A stretch of DNA of 64,000 nucleotides from Thysanoteuthis rhombus (Eukaryota > Mollusca > Cephalopoda > Oegopsida > Thysanoteuthidae): assembly GCA_963457665.1 (NCBI GenBank), contig OY735209.1, forward strand, positions 10,518,314 to 10,582,313. Reading direction: 5' to 3'. This document shows, piece by piece, positions 1 through 11,644 of this stretch (positions are counted from its first letter, which is position 1; each line of letters begins with the position of its first letter). The notes under the pieces were generated by a model, which searched no databases, was not told where the DNA came from, and saw only the letters and a program-made list of their open reading frames with translations. Made by a program: the position numbers and the translations under genes.

Positions 1-2680
1 ATATACGTATATGACCAATCAAGATGGTGCAGATCATCTTTCTAGTCCAAACAAATCAGTTGTATTCGTATAAACCTGAAGCGATGTAAAGAGGCTGTCA
101 ACCCGTAGCAAATCATATCCAAATTTAATTACTTGCGACTAATAAACAAGTTTTTTGTTCTTGTTTTTTTTGTTTGTTTTTGTTGTTTTGTTTTTTCTCA
201 TTGTATAAAGTAACTTTTATTTCATATATAGTTTTCAAGTGCGTCTGAATTATATTTTTTTTAATGATCAAGACATCATACTGTCATGGAGCTTCCTGAT
301 CCCCCGAGACTGGGCAAGCTTTATTTGAGATAGCAAGATGGTCATGGGCGCCTAAGCGTAGCATTAACACAGAGCAATACCAAACCTCCGAAAAAAAAAC
401 CTTCATTGTCCATGGTATCGCAGCGCAAAGCTTTACAAAACTTACAAGCCACCGGACGAATCTTGGGCCAGGTATTGGAAAAACGTGCCATTCTCGCAAC
501 ATACTGACTGTCCATGATAACAGCGGTTCTTCGTTAACATGCATGTATGTATATTACCTTCTGGTGTAATAAAGATATTTGTAATTTTGAAAACTTCAGC
601 CCGATTTTCGCACATGTCTTTAAATTCTACCCAAAATATGCTAAGGTCCGATTTCAATAAAAATCAAGGAATATATTAATTCCCGAATGGATTTCCAGAA
701 ACAAGTGAACAATATTTTTGCATGATCCAATCAATTAATCATTGAATCAGCCAACTTTCTCCGATTCAAATTTCTCTGGAATAAATTCTGTAGTTTTTTT
801 GTTTGTTTGTTTTTTTCTCAAGATTTTTAAACATCAAATTTCTTATCCCTGTTGACATTTCAACCAAAACTTCCAAAATGTCGGAATTCCAGTCAAATCA
901 CGTGATCACGGTGTGAAATCGCTTAGAAATCCTCTGTGAATACGTAAAATAATTTCTTTTTACGATTCACTTTATGCTTTATTGTTGCAACTATAACCAG
1001 AATTACAACTTCAAAAAAGATATTCACAATTTGCTTGACGTTTATAAAAGAGCATACAAAAAGTCCGTGATAGTCCCTAAATTCATGCCTCTGTTTTGAT
1101 TATCTACGTGTTGAATTTTACCTTGTCTCCTGGACCAGAGAGTCAAAGCAGTACAAGGGAGAGAACTCCTATCCATTCTATATTTCATGAATTTGATGAT
1201 GTAATCATTTACTTAAGGTGATACCTTACATTACAGAAGTTTTTAAAAAATGTGCACTTTGATGGGTAATTTTTTTTTTAAATATAGCGGGGGAAAAAAA
1301 AAATTTATAATTGTTTTTCTTCCTATTTCATGAACTTTCAATTTATTAGAGCTTCAAACCTGCCGGGAATTTATCAGGTTTGAGAAAGAAAATGATTAAA
1401 GATTTTATGAGAGGGGTTCTATTTACAATGCAGCCATAATGCTTAACTGCATCTCTAATTCTTAATCGTCAAAGGTGATATCAGATATGAATTTCTTCCT
1501 CTGAGTGGGCATTTGGCAATGTTTTTCGATGAATCTGACCCTTAATCTAAAAATAAAACGTGTTTTTTAGAGCAAAATCCCAACCCAACCTCTTAACCTA
1601 ATCCAAACTCAAAGACAATGATAAAACAAATGCATAAAACTGAAGTTTGTGTTTATGTTTGTAATCTGAAAATTCTAGAACTACACATTACAAGGGGAAA
1701 ACAAAAGCATATCCGAAATCAGTTGATCGTAAAGTTGATATAACATGCAATGAATGAAAACTTAATAATATTCATCATTTTTTTTTTTTAATTTTTAGAT
1801 AATGTTCTGGAAAATCCAGATACTTTTTGGATATTATCTGCTTCAATTTTAATAGAGTTGGCAACGTTGGGTGTTCCTATTAAGGTAATACAATCCTGAT
1901 TCTGATTAGGTCAGTAGTTTGAAGGTATCTCCTTGCTATTTTCCTAGTTCTTTGGGTAAGTCTGTAGAGCAGTTGAAATAACAAAAAAAAATTGCATCCA
2001 TCTTTCAGTAATTATGCTTCAACTAAATGTTTCTATAAACTGTGGAAATTCATATTGTTAGAAAACAAAATGATTGAGATTGGAAAATAAAATGCAATTA
2101 TTCCCCTGGACAACTTGGTAAATAATTGTATTTCTTTTAGGTATTTCATTTTCTTTCTTGGAAACTTGGAGTTTATGTGCCTTATTTATCATGTATGAGA
2201 AAGGTAATTGGATTCTCTGCAATTATGTCGGAAAGAGCGTCGCTACATTGCTTTTTGTACTCGTACCGAATCGTTGAGGGATCATGGTGGGCATTCGAAC
2301 TCTTTTGAGTAGGCAACAAGGCCACCATAACTTAAGCCTTGGTTTAAGAAAGGATTATTACTTACGTTTGATCTGACTCCATATAGTTATAACCTGATCT
2401 CACCTCATGTATAAAATATAGGACTGCATTGATCTGACACATAGATGAATTCATTTCCATTTTGAAAAGTTGAAGAGGTTTTATTCTTTTAACAAGATAA
2501 TAATTGTGTTCATGCGTGAATGCTTTCGTTGAAGGGTAACGTCTTTGTACTTGTGTGTATGTGATATAAAGTTCAAAGATGCATGCAGAACAGATTTTAG
2601 ATCAAGGTTTTGTTTTCTGTTTGGGGTCAACACTGATCCCTGACGGGGGAGCTATGCAACCACATCCGTTTACCGTGGGC
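1..2680. other. Non-coding AT-rich DNA, no gene seen
   Basis: I see only short open frames, homopolymer runs of A or T and no recognisable protein or RNA. A stretch near 980-1060 weakly resembles part of the repeat described at 7740-8235 (a Cys-free AT-rich block around 'AAAGATATTCACAAT'), but it is too decayed to be sure. Confidence 0.6.
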
Positions 2681-3097
2681 CTAAAGGTGTTTGTTTATTT
2701 GTATCCCAACGACTACAAATGTGACACGAAGTCGGATTAAGGTGGGGTTCCACACGTTCGAAAACGTCCAGGCACAGGGTGCAATGAACCCGATTCCTTG
2801 TGCATGATTTTGCAAGGACGTCAGGACAAGCTGGACTATGTCCACCGGACGAATCCTGTTGTACAAGAGTCCCTAACTCCCGATGCTTGTTTTCATGGAG
2901 TCATTAAGGCAAGCTTGGCGTGGTTCACAGGACAGATCTTGTTGATGCTCTCAGGACGAGCCTGAACATGCTGGTCAGTGGTTCCGGGATGGGGCACAAT
3001 CCTGGACAATGATCAACTTCTCAGCCCGAGGGCGTCAAAGAATAGATACTACACTTTGATCTTAGCCAAGAGGTCGAAGAGGCTGAGAAGTGATAGA
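2681..3097 (-). repeat. U2-snRNA-headed SINE-like element or U2 pseudogene fusion
   Basis: On the minus strand the element begins near 3094 with a sequence closely matching the 5' end of U2 snRNA, including the segment GGCTAAGATCAAAGTGTAGT at about 3065-3046 and the following TATCTATTCTTTGA. The first stem has a short internal duplication compared with the usual U2 5' end. U2 identity stops after about 60 nt. The rest, about 340 bp, is unlike U2 and contains two or three diverged copies of a motif resembling 'AGGATTCGTCC...CTTGTCCTGA', spaced roughly 100 bp apart. The far end is A-rich (AAATAAACAAAC near 2690), as expected for a retroposed tail. The U2 match is seen directly. The idea that the whole block is one mobile element is inference. 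It could instead be a truncated U2 pseudogene inserted beside a small satellite. Confidence 0.55.
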
Positions 3098-3469
3098 ACT
3101 ACGTTATTGAATCAGATAGATTGTTCTTAGTTTACAATGTGTTAGTTCTTTTATATCAAATGATAAAATTATAAACATACATGTGTGTATAACTACATTA
3201 TGTTGTAGACGAACAGGTCGATCTCGAAGTAATGTTCTCGAAAGCGATAATAGTATATCGATTTCTGGCACATTTTCTGACATAATTTTTTCGAGGAAGA
3301 ATCTTAACAACGAGGTCAAACCACATCTAAAAATGATGTGCATTAAAAAAAAAAGAATAGTTGCCAGTTCATCTATGAAATCGTAGGGCAGTCATTTTGA
3401 AATTCAAAATGGACGACCGTCAACGTATACTCCTTACAATTATGACTGAAACAATGACAGACATCAGAA

Positions 3470-3819
3470 TTACAAAATTTCATTAGAATCTATTGGAAAC
3501 TTTTTGGAGATATCGCATGGAGAGACAGAAATATATGAGTATCTCAAAAATTTCACGAAACGGTAAGTTCCAGGGTAAGAGAGATTGAATTTTGAGATGG
3601 ATCCAGGAATTTGTTTTTGATTGAAAAATATTTTTTTCAGTTTTGATATTTTAAACATTTCTGAATACACTTCAGCCTGTCCATTTGGAATCATTGAAAG
3701 TTCACCAAGAATTTTAAAGGAATTTCGTGTAATGGTGCGTCATCTTGTAAGGAAGTATTGATTAAATTCTGAGGCGAATCTAGGACTTTGTTTTGATTGG
3801 GAGATATTTTTATGTTTTC

Positions 3820-3899
<80 letters not shown>

Positions 3900-4450
3900 T
3901 TGCTCGTCTACCCATATGATATCAACAAAAGTTCTGGATAAGTTTAATTGAAATGTTGTTGAATGATACAGCACTGGGTAGAAAAGAGACACAAAATTTT
4001 GGAATGGAGATTGGGATTCGTTTTTGACTGAGAGATATTTTTACGTTTTTTCCCTTAATTTCTTGGTCACCCCTTCTGTCCATAGGATATCTCCAACAGT
4101 TTCCAAAGAAGGTAAACAAAATTTCATGGAAAGGTGGACCACAGTGTATTATTTCCTGTAAATTTCTGTCTCCACAAGCTCTCAATGAATCATGATGAAA
4201 TTTTGTAGAAAAGGTAAAACACATTGTACAAATGAAGTGATTAAATTCTGGGCTTGATACAGCAATTTGTTTTTTGATTGAGAGATATTTTGGCATTTTT
4301 ATTCATATATGTCTGTATTCGCTCCTGTTTGTCCACATGATATCTTCAAAAGTTCTTTGTGGAAGATTTGCAATAGGCCACAGGAGACGTGATTGAATTT
4401 CGGTATGGATCCATTCACTATGACGTCGTCATAATTGGAAGAAATATACA
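3470..4450. repeat. Degenerate tandem array of a ~180-250 bp repeat (family G)
   Basis: Four or five diverged units repeat the order 'ATTAAATTCTG..GATCCA..TTTGTTTTTGATTGAGAGATATTTTT' followed by 'TGTCCACATGATATCTTCAA'. Core positions are near 3612, 3790, 4021, 4269 and 4395. A (TA)n(TG)n microsatellite at 3825-3898 interrupts one unit. Related single copies occur at 9950-10095, 42400-42760 (opposite strand) and 43010-43120, so this is also a dispersed family. No coding capacity survives. Confidence 0.6.
3825..3898. repeat. (TA)n(TG)n microsatellite
   Basis: About 35 bp of TA is followed directly by about 40 bp of TG, with almost no interruption. Confidence 0.95.
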
Positions 4451-4459
4451 TTCACAGTC

Positions 4460-5040
4460 CATTTTGAATTTCAAAATGGCTGAACTTTGAACATAGAAAA
4501 GTTTACATTTTTTCTAATCTACGTGGCTTGTAGATATGATTTAACATATTTTGCACACAAAAAGTGTCAACTTCCAGATTTCTATGGACTGTAACGAAAC
4601 AATTTTTGAAACTTATCAATTTAGCCTTACATAACCTCCAAATTGTGATTCTTGACCATGAAATATTTGCAAAGAGTCATTCAATATTGGATATTCATTT
4701 TAGTCTACTTATATTACATATAGTGGAAATCAGAGAACTTCAGTGGCAATATTTGTATCATTATTGATGATTTGTCTTGTTTTTATGAATAGACAGAACT
4801 GACTGAAAATACTACAATTTTGAACGTGCTGTATAAAATTTTACAAAAACATTCATGACTTGTTTTTTTTCTGTTATTCTACACGAAATGGTTTAACTTT
4901 TTATGCAAAAATTGCTAATGGCGTATCTATTTCCAGGTTCAACTCTAATTTGACTGGACTATATATTTGCAAGTGTAGTATCATGTGAACTCGAGTCAAA
5001 ATGCAAGACATGCACTTTAGAAGAACATGGTTTCTCTTGG
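4460..5040. other. Non-coding interval, nothing recognised
   Basis: AT-rich sequence between the tandem array and the zinc-finger relic. Short open frames here have no recognisable family features. Confidence 0.5.
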
Positions 5041-5049
5041 GATTTTTCA

Positions 5050-5410
5050 CATTTCAAATTTAAATTTGTAGAACCAGAATATGCTAATTCGCACACTTAG
5101 CACTGATAAGGATTCTGTCACATGTGCATTCACATAGGTCTCTTCAAAGCTGTTCTGGGCGAAAATGCTGATTATTACACTTGGAGAGGAACACGTATGT
5201 TTCTTGCTGATTATAACGCTTTGCAAGAAACGTCTTCCTCTACAGTGTGTGTTCGTATATGTTTCTTCAAAGTTGAATGATGTGAAAATGCTGATCCTCA
5301 CCACTTGACAGAAGAAAGTTCCTCTTCAATGTATATTTCTGTGCGTACCTTCAAAGCTGAATTCTTTGAAAATGCTGTCTCAATGTAAATTTTGGGTCAC
5401 GATTGAATAG
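5050..5410 (-). pseudogene. Decayed C2H2 zinc-finger relic
   Basis: Reading the minus strand, the segment around 5225-5295 keeps a finger-like order: an F-S-C start, an isolated core Phe, a T-x-T-H end and a linker resembling HTGEEPFSC (rendered HCRGRRFLQ in the open frame). A second, similar block lies around 5130-5170, with matching 'CTTTGAAGA' and 'GCATTTTC' segments. Most Cys and His ligands are lost and the frame shifts between blocks. It resembles the finger arrays at 15.4-16.5 and 34.7-36.0 kb, and is most simply a dead member of the same family. It could be a much diverged fragment of a third gene copy. Confidence 0.5.
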
Positions 5411-5660
5411 TAAGAGGATCCCTCGGTAAGTGTGTGGACCACGTTCTTGCATATTTCCTCACGGGGTCATACCCTTTTTTTGAAGCTGACTTCTTGTCCA
5501 TTTTTGGGGTTTCCTCACATTTACTGACTCTCTAAGTGCACTATCTGCAAAGGAATGAAAAACAAAATGTGAGGTTCTGTGTACAGACTTTCTCGTATAC
5601 ACCTATACCTAAAAGTTTACGTTGTTTTGGGGTACAAATGAGGATTTTCCAAAACCCCTC

Positions 5661-5704
5661 ATATACATACATATACACATATATATACACTCACATATAT
5701 ATAC

Positions 5705-5735
<31 letters not shown>

Positions 5736-5781
5736 CACACACATATACATATATACGCACACATATATATGCACACACACA

Positions 5782-5813
<32 letters not shown>
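5661..5813. repeat. Compound AT/AC microsatellite
   Basis: Mixed runs of TA, CA and TACA make up the tract. The long open frames over it encode only Tyr/Ile/Thr/His repeats and are not genes. Confidence 0.95.
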
Positions 5814-5816
<3 letters not shown>

Positions 5817-6361
5817 TTGAAAGTTTTACAGCTTTAAACACTAAAAATTGAAAAACATTTTTGACAGATTTTCTTCTGTCACTCCAGTCACCTCTTTCCC
5901 GATATCTGTCAATGCAATTTATGTTATTTCCTTCAGTGTTTTTTCCTTGTTTAACATATACTCTTATCTTATTGCACAATGTATAAATTATCTCATGATA
6001 GGATCATCAGTTGTTCACCATGTAACCGTTTCGGGGATTTTAGAAACAAAACCGTTATATCAACATGGCACCTCCAGCAGTTTTCATCAAACACTACCTC
6101 CCTTTCTTGTTGTATAGTTTATGTCATACATGTAGTTTGTCATTTAATTTAAGGTTTTATGTGTATCATATATTGATATTATTTTATACTGCATATCTAT
6201 TCCTTGAAACTGGGCTTACTTACGTAGGTTATCCAAAAAACGTTTTTAGTGATGAGGGATAAGTAAGTATAACAACAGACATGATTCGCTTTTCGTGTCA
6301 TTTCTATTGAATGTTCACCCATGTGAATATCAAATCCGTTGAGTCGGTTTTGATCGCAGAT

Positions 6362-6446
6362 TATATACACACACATACACCCACACACACACACACCCAC
6401 ACCCACACACACACACACACATATATACGCACATATATATACATAG
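6362..6446. repeat. CA-rich microsatellite
   Basis: A run of CA with CCCACA interruptions ends in a short TA tract. Confidence 0.95.
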
Positions 6447-6464
6447 CACTTCAGTTACCTCTGC

Positions 6465-6930
6465 TTCAAAGGCATACGATTGCTACTACTAATGCTTGGC
6501 ACAAAGTCCAAATCTTTCGCCTACAGCTATCTCCTATATTTCTTTTCTCTTCACGATCGTATCAATGTTTTCTTATATGTATTTCCATTCCAGTTCTGTA
6601 TCGTTATAAATGTTAATGTATCAAATGTACACTTCATTGATTGTCTAAATACTTGTATATGTCTTCTCTACTCAGTATAATCTCTGCGTCCCCAATCATA
6701 CTCGGCGCACATATTCTCCCTGCTGTCATGGCAGCCACACATCTCCCTTCCTCCTTCAGCATCTCCGGTGATGTCAGTGTGTGGTGCTAACAACCACACT
6801 ACGTGGAGGCTAAATCTTCGGCCTTCACCAACATCTTCTCACCACACACAACCAACAATCATCATCACCCTCCCTCATACATTATAGGAACCATAAATCC
6901 CATATATTCGAGCTGATACTCTGCGTTTTT
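6465..6930 (+). repeat. Dispersed repeat X, copy 1
   Basis: This block shares ordered similarity with 29890-30540. Shared features include 'ATCTCTGCGTCC' versus 'ATCTCTACGTCC', a following 'GATGTCAG' versus 'GACATCAG' segment, and a CCTTC/ACAAC-rich stretch ending in 'CACACAACCAACAATC'-type sequence. Neither copy keeps an open frame of note. It is probably an old transposon fragment of unknown class. Confidence 0.45.
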
Positions 6931-7739
6931 CATTCCATACATCCCCTCCTGCTTATTTACTTATACTAGTATTAAGATTCTATCGAATCTTTTCATTAAA
7001 ATGTGACAGGAGGTGACAGGCAGCGTTAGGTATTAGAAAAAATGTATGTCAGGAAGTGCCAAGCAGTGTCAGGCATAAAAGTAGTGCCTATATTTTTCAA
7101 ATCAATTCACCCGGGCACTGGGAGATTATAAATCAAATAACGCTTGAAAAATAAGTCAAATAAGGCTGATACTAGAAAATGCTTCATTCGATCATCCGCA
7201 CTTAGAAAGATGCTTAATCCAACCACATGAATTTCGACGTTTGACCACGAAAATATATTATTAGCAAAAACTCTCCGAGTCTGTCCGGGCATTGGAAGTA
7301 CCAAATTCAAAGTCTGGGCATATTGAATTCAGCTTCTTTTAGTAACTACCTGGGCGTCAGAATTTTGAATATTTTAGAGATCTTGGCATATCTGGTCAAT
7401 TCTCGGTAGCACCCAAAATAAATTATAAAATATCAAATTTTACCGAAAATTGATTTTCCGATGATGAAAGATAAGACATTTCTGAAAATTGATCATATGA
7501 AATGGAATTAAAAATTTAAAGAAAATCTTCCTGGAATTTCACGAAAGACAGTGGGCGAATATTACTTATTTATTTCCTCTGGTTTGTTTTCCTTCCTGCA
7601 ATATCAACATTAGCAAATATATAGAATCTCTAAAATTTCAGATTGAAAAAAAATCACTTCGGAGGGTTTTAATAAAACCCAGTCAACAAATCGTTTTATA
7701 AGATTTTTAAAGACAATCTTCAATTTTTTGCAATGACAC

Positions 7740-8235
7740 ATGCATCAATCATAATGAATTTGAAGTGATTTCCTGACAGAAATGTAAACAAGATTTTAAA
7801 AGAGTCAAAAATCTGCTTAAAACATGCAAAAGCATTTTTACTATTTTCTTGCAATCAAAAGCAAAATTAGACCCCAAAAGAAGATATTTAATTATTGCAA
7901 TATATCTTGGAAAATATCTTTTAAAAGTGCTAGGAGGTACTTGATTGCTGACCAAAATGAAAGAAAGCATGGATATTCCAAATGAAATATACTTTTTCAT
8001 TCATGCTAATTGTCATGTCAAGGTATAGAATTATTTGTGACCTCCACTCACCCCCCTTATCTTCCTTCCTGAACCCAACCTATTGTGAGCACTCAATCTC
8101 ACCGAAATAGCTAGGCCTGGCTGAGCATGGCATCAGTGATGAAAATTTCCCTTGGGGTCAACACAACAGAAAGTAGTTCACTGTCTGATATTCCTGAAAG
8201 ATCTGACTTCACATCAGATAATCTCATTTTGCAGC
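7740..8235 (+). repeat. Dispersed repeat Y, copy 1
   Basis: The copy matches 25430-26060 in order. Shared blocks include 'ACAGAAATGTAAACAAGATT', 'AAGAAGATATTTAATTATTG', 'CAATCTCACCGAAATAG' and 'ATCTGACTTCACATC'. A minus-strand copy of part of it lies at 40270-40470, and a weaker one at 44160-44300. No coding sequence is recognised. The class is unknown. The length and order with blocks Z and W suggest one large element. Confidence 0.6.
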
Positions 8236-8273
8236 CCCCCCCCCCCCAACACACACACACACACACACACACA
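8235..8273. repeat. Poly-C plus (CA)n tract
   Basis: Thirteen C residues are followed by about 25 bp of AC repeat. Confidence 0.95.
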
Positions 8274-9100
8274 AACACTTGGCTCGCTGGGCAACTGCCT
8301 GTGTTGCTGGTGCCTAAGGCCGGCTCTGCATTACTGTAAGATATCGGGACAAAATGAAGATCTAACTCATGGAATCCATTTGGAAAGGGGGTCAGCACTA
8401 TTCGCAGGTTCCTGCAATGAATTTGCCTCCAAGATTGTTGGATTGAGCTGAAATTTGGTGGGGAGACTTTTGAACCAAGGCACAACTTATGTATACATCG
8501 GACTATAAAAAAGATGCAGCTTCAGCCATTCTGACTTAAAAAACTGATGCCCCACCATTTCTTTAAATAGGCAAAAATATTTGAATGTATAGAGATAATC
8601 AAAAAATATACCCTTTAAAATTTATTCTAGGTGCGAGAAATTAAATTCATGCAAATCAGTTGACTCCACTTCTTTGATATAAATCTTATTGTAACTTTAT
8701 AATGAAGAGTTTGGTTAGTTGTGTTTCGAATAAGGGATTCATCCTATGGCCTCAAAAATTAACTCAGCCAAGTCTCGGGAGAGCGGCACATCCCGGGGCA
8801 GTACCATCCCATCACACTGAAATGGAGGGTCAGGCTTGCCCTGATGCCTTCGCAACACTAGTTCAGTGGACAGGAGCAATTTTTGCAGAGCATCCTCATT
8901 AGGACCCCACATTAAAACAAGCTTGTGTCATATTTTTCTCTTGTGAGGGTGAGAGTAAATACGTTGTGGTGTGGATAAAACCAGATTGTCAATGAAGGTT
9001 ATGGCTTGCTTGATGATTATGCAAGCTGCCATACTACCACAAGGAGGAGCCAAGGTTGTGGGTGACTAGTTAGCCTTTCAGGAAAATGTTACCATCATCA
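8274..9100. other. Non-coding, unassigned (inside the Y-Z interval)
   Basis: No gene is seen. The interval lies between blocks Y and Z of the large dispersed repeat and may be part of it, but I could not match it block by block. Confidence 0.4.
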
Positions 9101-9310
9101 CTATCTAATCATCACGACCCAACAAAAAGCAAGTCACCTTTTTCTCAAATTTTTAATTCATCATCCCCAACATACAGCCAAAAGACATTGGTGACATGAC
9201 AGTTTCTATTGAGCAAGTGAATAAACCTATTTGTTTTCTTCACTTTCCCATCAACGAAGATGAAACTACCATGACATCTGGTTTTTGGTTATGATTTAAG
9301 CTTTCATCTA
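9100..9310 (+). repeat. MITE-family fragment next to block of the large repeat
   Basis: The segment 9109-9215 resembles the interior and left end of the 11218-11644 element ('TTAATTCATCATCCCCAACA', 'GACATGACAGTTTCTATTGA'). The segment 9240-9310 matches 26650-26730 in the second copy of the large dispersed repeat. Confidence 0.45.
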
Positions 9311-9316
9311 TCATTT

Positions 9317-9320
<4 letters not shown>

Positions 9321-9375
<55 letters not shown>
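9321..9375. repeat. (AT)n(AC)n microsatellite
   Basis: About 40 bp of AT is followed by about 15 bp of AC. Confidence 0.95.
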
Positions 9376-9950
9376 AGAAATACTGGTCAACTATAATTCT
9401 CTCAAATGAAAAACAATGAATCCAAATATGTTTTTTTGAATTTTCTATTGCTCCTACTTGCATATCATTATGTTTAGTATATATATACCCTATTGGTATC
9501 AACTAAAATTGAGACTTTTCTTCATAACTTCCATCATGTGTCAAAACACAAAATTTACATGAAATGCAAAACAAACCTCAAAACACGTTCTCAAAATTAC
9601 AATAGCTTCTAGGATAAGCATACACAAAGAAATACAATTTCGACTCAAAATTTACTTGGTATGTAAAACAAACCTCAAAACATGTTCTTTCAAAATTACA
9701 ACTTCCTAGCTTCTAGAATAAGCTCAAACAAAGAAAAATGATTTGAAAATGATTCAGGCAAGCTGATTATTTCATATTGAAGCCCATTGGAGCTCCAAGT
9801 AGCTACTATTACAAATGCGTGCTGGGTACATAAGATGACAGATGAAAACAGCTCAAGGCAATCAACTACAAATACTGCAATGTTGAAAGTCTGCTCTACA
9901 ACCCTAAACCAATGCCTATAGTCACCCACTCTACTGCATCCACAAGTGGC
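9376..9950. other. Non-coding; short internal direct repeat
   Basis: A segment near 9545-9610 ('CAAAACAAACCTCAAAACA...TTCTCAAAATTACAA') recurs at 9665-9705, followed in both by 'AGCTTCTAG.ATAAGC'. This is a local direct duplication of about 120 bp. No gene is seen. Confidence 0.5.
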
Positions 9951-10095
9951 ATAGATTTATGTTTGTTGGTCATGACTGTCCACACTTTCTGACAAAAAGC
10001 TCTCAATGAGTTGCAATGAAATTTTATGGGAAGTTGGGCTGTGGAAAAAGTGATTAAATTTGGGGGGGGCAGATCCATGCACAATTACTTCCCCT
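9950..10095 (+). repeat. Family G repeat, single copy
   Basis: It contains 'CTGTCCACACTTTCTGACAA', a Cys-free 'AAGCTCTCAATGAGTTGCAA' segment and 'GTGATTAAATTTGG..GCAGATCCATGC'. This is the same order as the units at 3470-4450. Confidence 0.55.
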
Positions 10096-10279
10096 GACAA
10101 TGGTATTGACAGATGTATGGCGCTGTCTGATTGCTTCCTAGTAATAGAAATTTATAGCTCTGTAACTTGAAAATCAGGCCAGATGGAAAAATTCAAAAAA
10201 CAAATTCATATTCAATTTAAACTTAAAGAGTCACCTATTTCAGTTTGTGGAACAAAAAGAAAAAAAGTTGAAATTTTGT

Positions 10280-10920
10280 TGACCAGTGAAATTAGCATAT
10301 GTTTGGCCGCTCAGCAAAATATGTGGAAAATTTTCGACTCCTGGAATAGTTTTTAGAAAAATTCCACTGCTAACTTTAGATATGTCAGTTTATATCAATC
10401 AAAATATAGAGCAACATTTGCTCATATTTATTAAAATTTAAACTTTTAGTTTGCTTCTTCGGGTGCAAATTACAATTGAATATAATGAATAGTTACCTCC
10501 CTTGTTTAAGACAGGCAAGGAAGCCTTTTTGATCCAGCAACGCCACATGAGACATTTTTCATCTTTATTTGGGCAACACATTCACTTAAAAAACATAGAT
10601 TGTTTGACAGAAAGCATACTTAATTTCTATTTCACACAAACAAATAAATAATCATATCATTGATTTCTTAAGCCAAAACAATAGTGATTTTCCAATATAA
10701 ATTAAATAATTGACTTCCTGAGAAGAATTACATATGATTTTAAAAGAATGTGTAGGTTGACCAAAGGCCACAGATGATGCTGTCAAATTGGACGCACAGG
10801 CCTATGGTTGCTCCTATGAGCTTTAAAACTTTGTTTCACTCAGTACAGAATTTCAATTCTTATTTATGATTTTCAAAGCAATCATATTAATGCTCACTGG
10901 CCAGGAAATGATCTGGGGTT
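10280..10920 (+). repeat. Dispersed repeat Z, copy 1
   Basis: It matches 27835-28145 in order: 'TTAGCATATGTTTGGC' versus 'TTAGCATTTGTTTGAC', 'CTCAGCAAAATATGTG', 'TGCAAATTACAAT', 'TTTCACTCAGT', 'CCAGGAAATGA'. Copy 1 carries about 320 bp (10510-10830) not present in copy 2. Confidence 0.55.
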
Positions 10921-11217
10921 CTTCAGTTTTCAAGTTGGTCTGGCTGGCTGGCTATGCATGTATGACATGTACAGGCTGCCCCAATGGAGCAAGAGGGCTG
11001 TAAATATGAACATTAACCACTACAATGTCTAGATAAAACATTTTGATTTTTGATTTTTTGGAAAATACCCTTCCCTCCTAAATAGGCTTCAAGTCGGGGT
11101 TCAATATACAATGTAAGTACCTGCTAAATTGATCCCTTAGTTTGCGCTCACTTGTTTTTTGAAAATTCAGACTTTACTAGTTATTACTAAGCTCAAACAA
11201 AAGGTGAGGAAACGTGA

Positions 11218-11644
11218 CTTATTCACTAATCACCCTTTTTTCCAATTTTTTTAATTGATCATCCCCAACAAAGAATGCTGCTAACAGACGTCAGTCACAC
11301 GATGGTTATGATTTAGTGACTAACTGGACATGTTATTAGAAACCATTAACCAGAACTGTCAACCTAGGGTTCTTCGAATTTTGAACTGGTATGGCTGGCT
11401 GACTATGTATATATATATATGTATCATGTATACAGGCCGCACCACTTTTTTTAATTGATCAACCCCAACAAAGCATGCTGCCAAAAATGTTGGTCATATG
11501 ACAGTTTCTATTTAGTGACTCACCTGACCTGTCGTATAAACAACCAAATCTTAAAGAAATATCAAAAGATGTTGCAAAGGCCTCTTGAAAGATTATAAAA
11601 TGATCAATTGAAAAAATTGGAAAAAAGGGTGATCAGTGAATAAG
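11218..11644. mobile_element. MITE with ~44-bp terminal inverted repeats
   Basis: The left end (11218-11261) starts CTTATTCACTAATCACCC. The reverse complement of the right end (11601-11644) starts CTTATTCACTGATCACCC. The two 44-bp ends differ at about two positions. The 340-bp interior has no open frame. It contains an AT tract and a 'GGCTGGCTGACTATGTATAT' segment that recurs elsewhere in the window. No clear target-site duplication is seen. Fragments of the same family lie at 9109-9215, 11964-12040 and 61860-62340. Superfamily cannot be assigned. Confidence 0.65.

Noticed and set aside
5536-5979. Tyr/Ile/His-rich open frames at 5.5-6.0 kb
   Set aside because: Products of AT/AC microsatellites.
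8235-8273. Possible CRISPR or regulatory array
   Set aside because: It is a simple poly-C/CA tract. No spacer-repeat structure occurs anywhere, and the DNA is eukaryotic.
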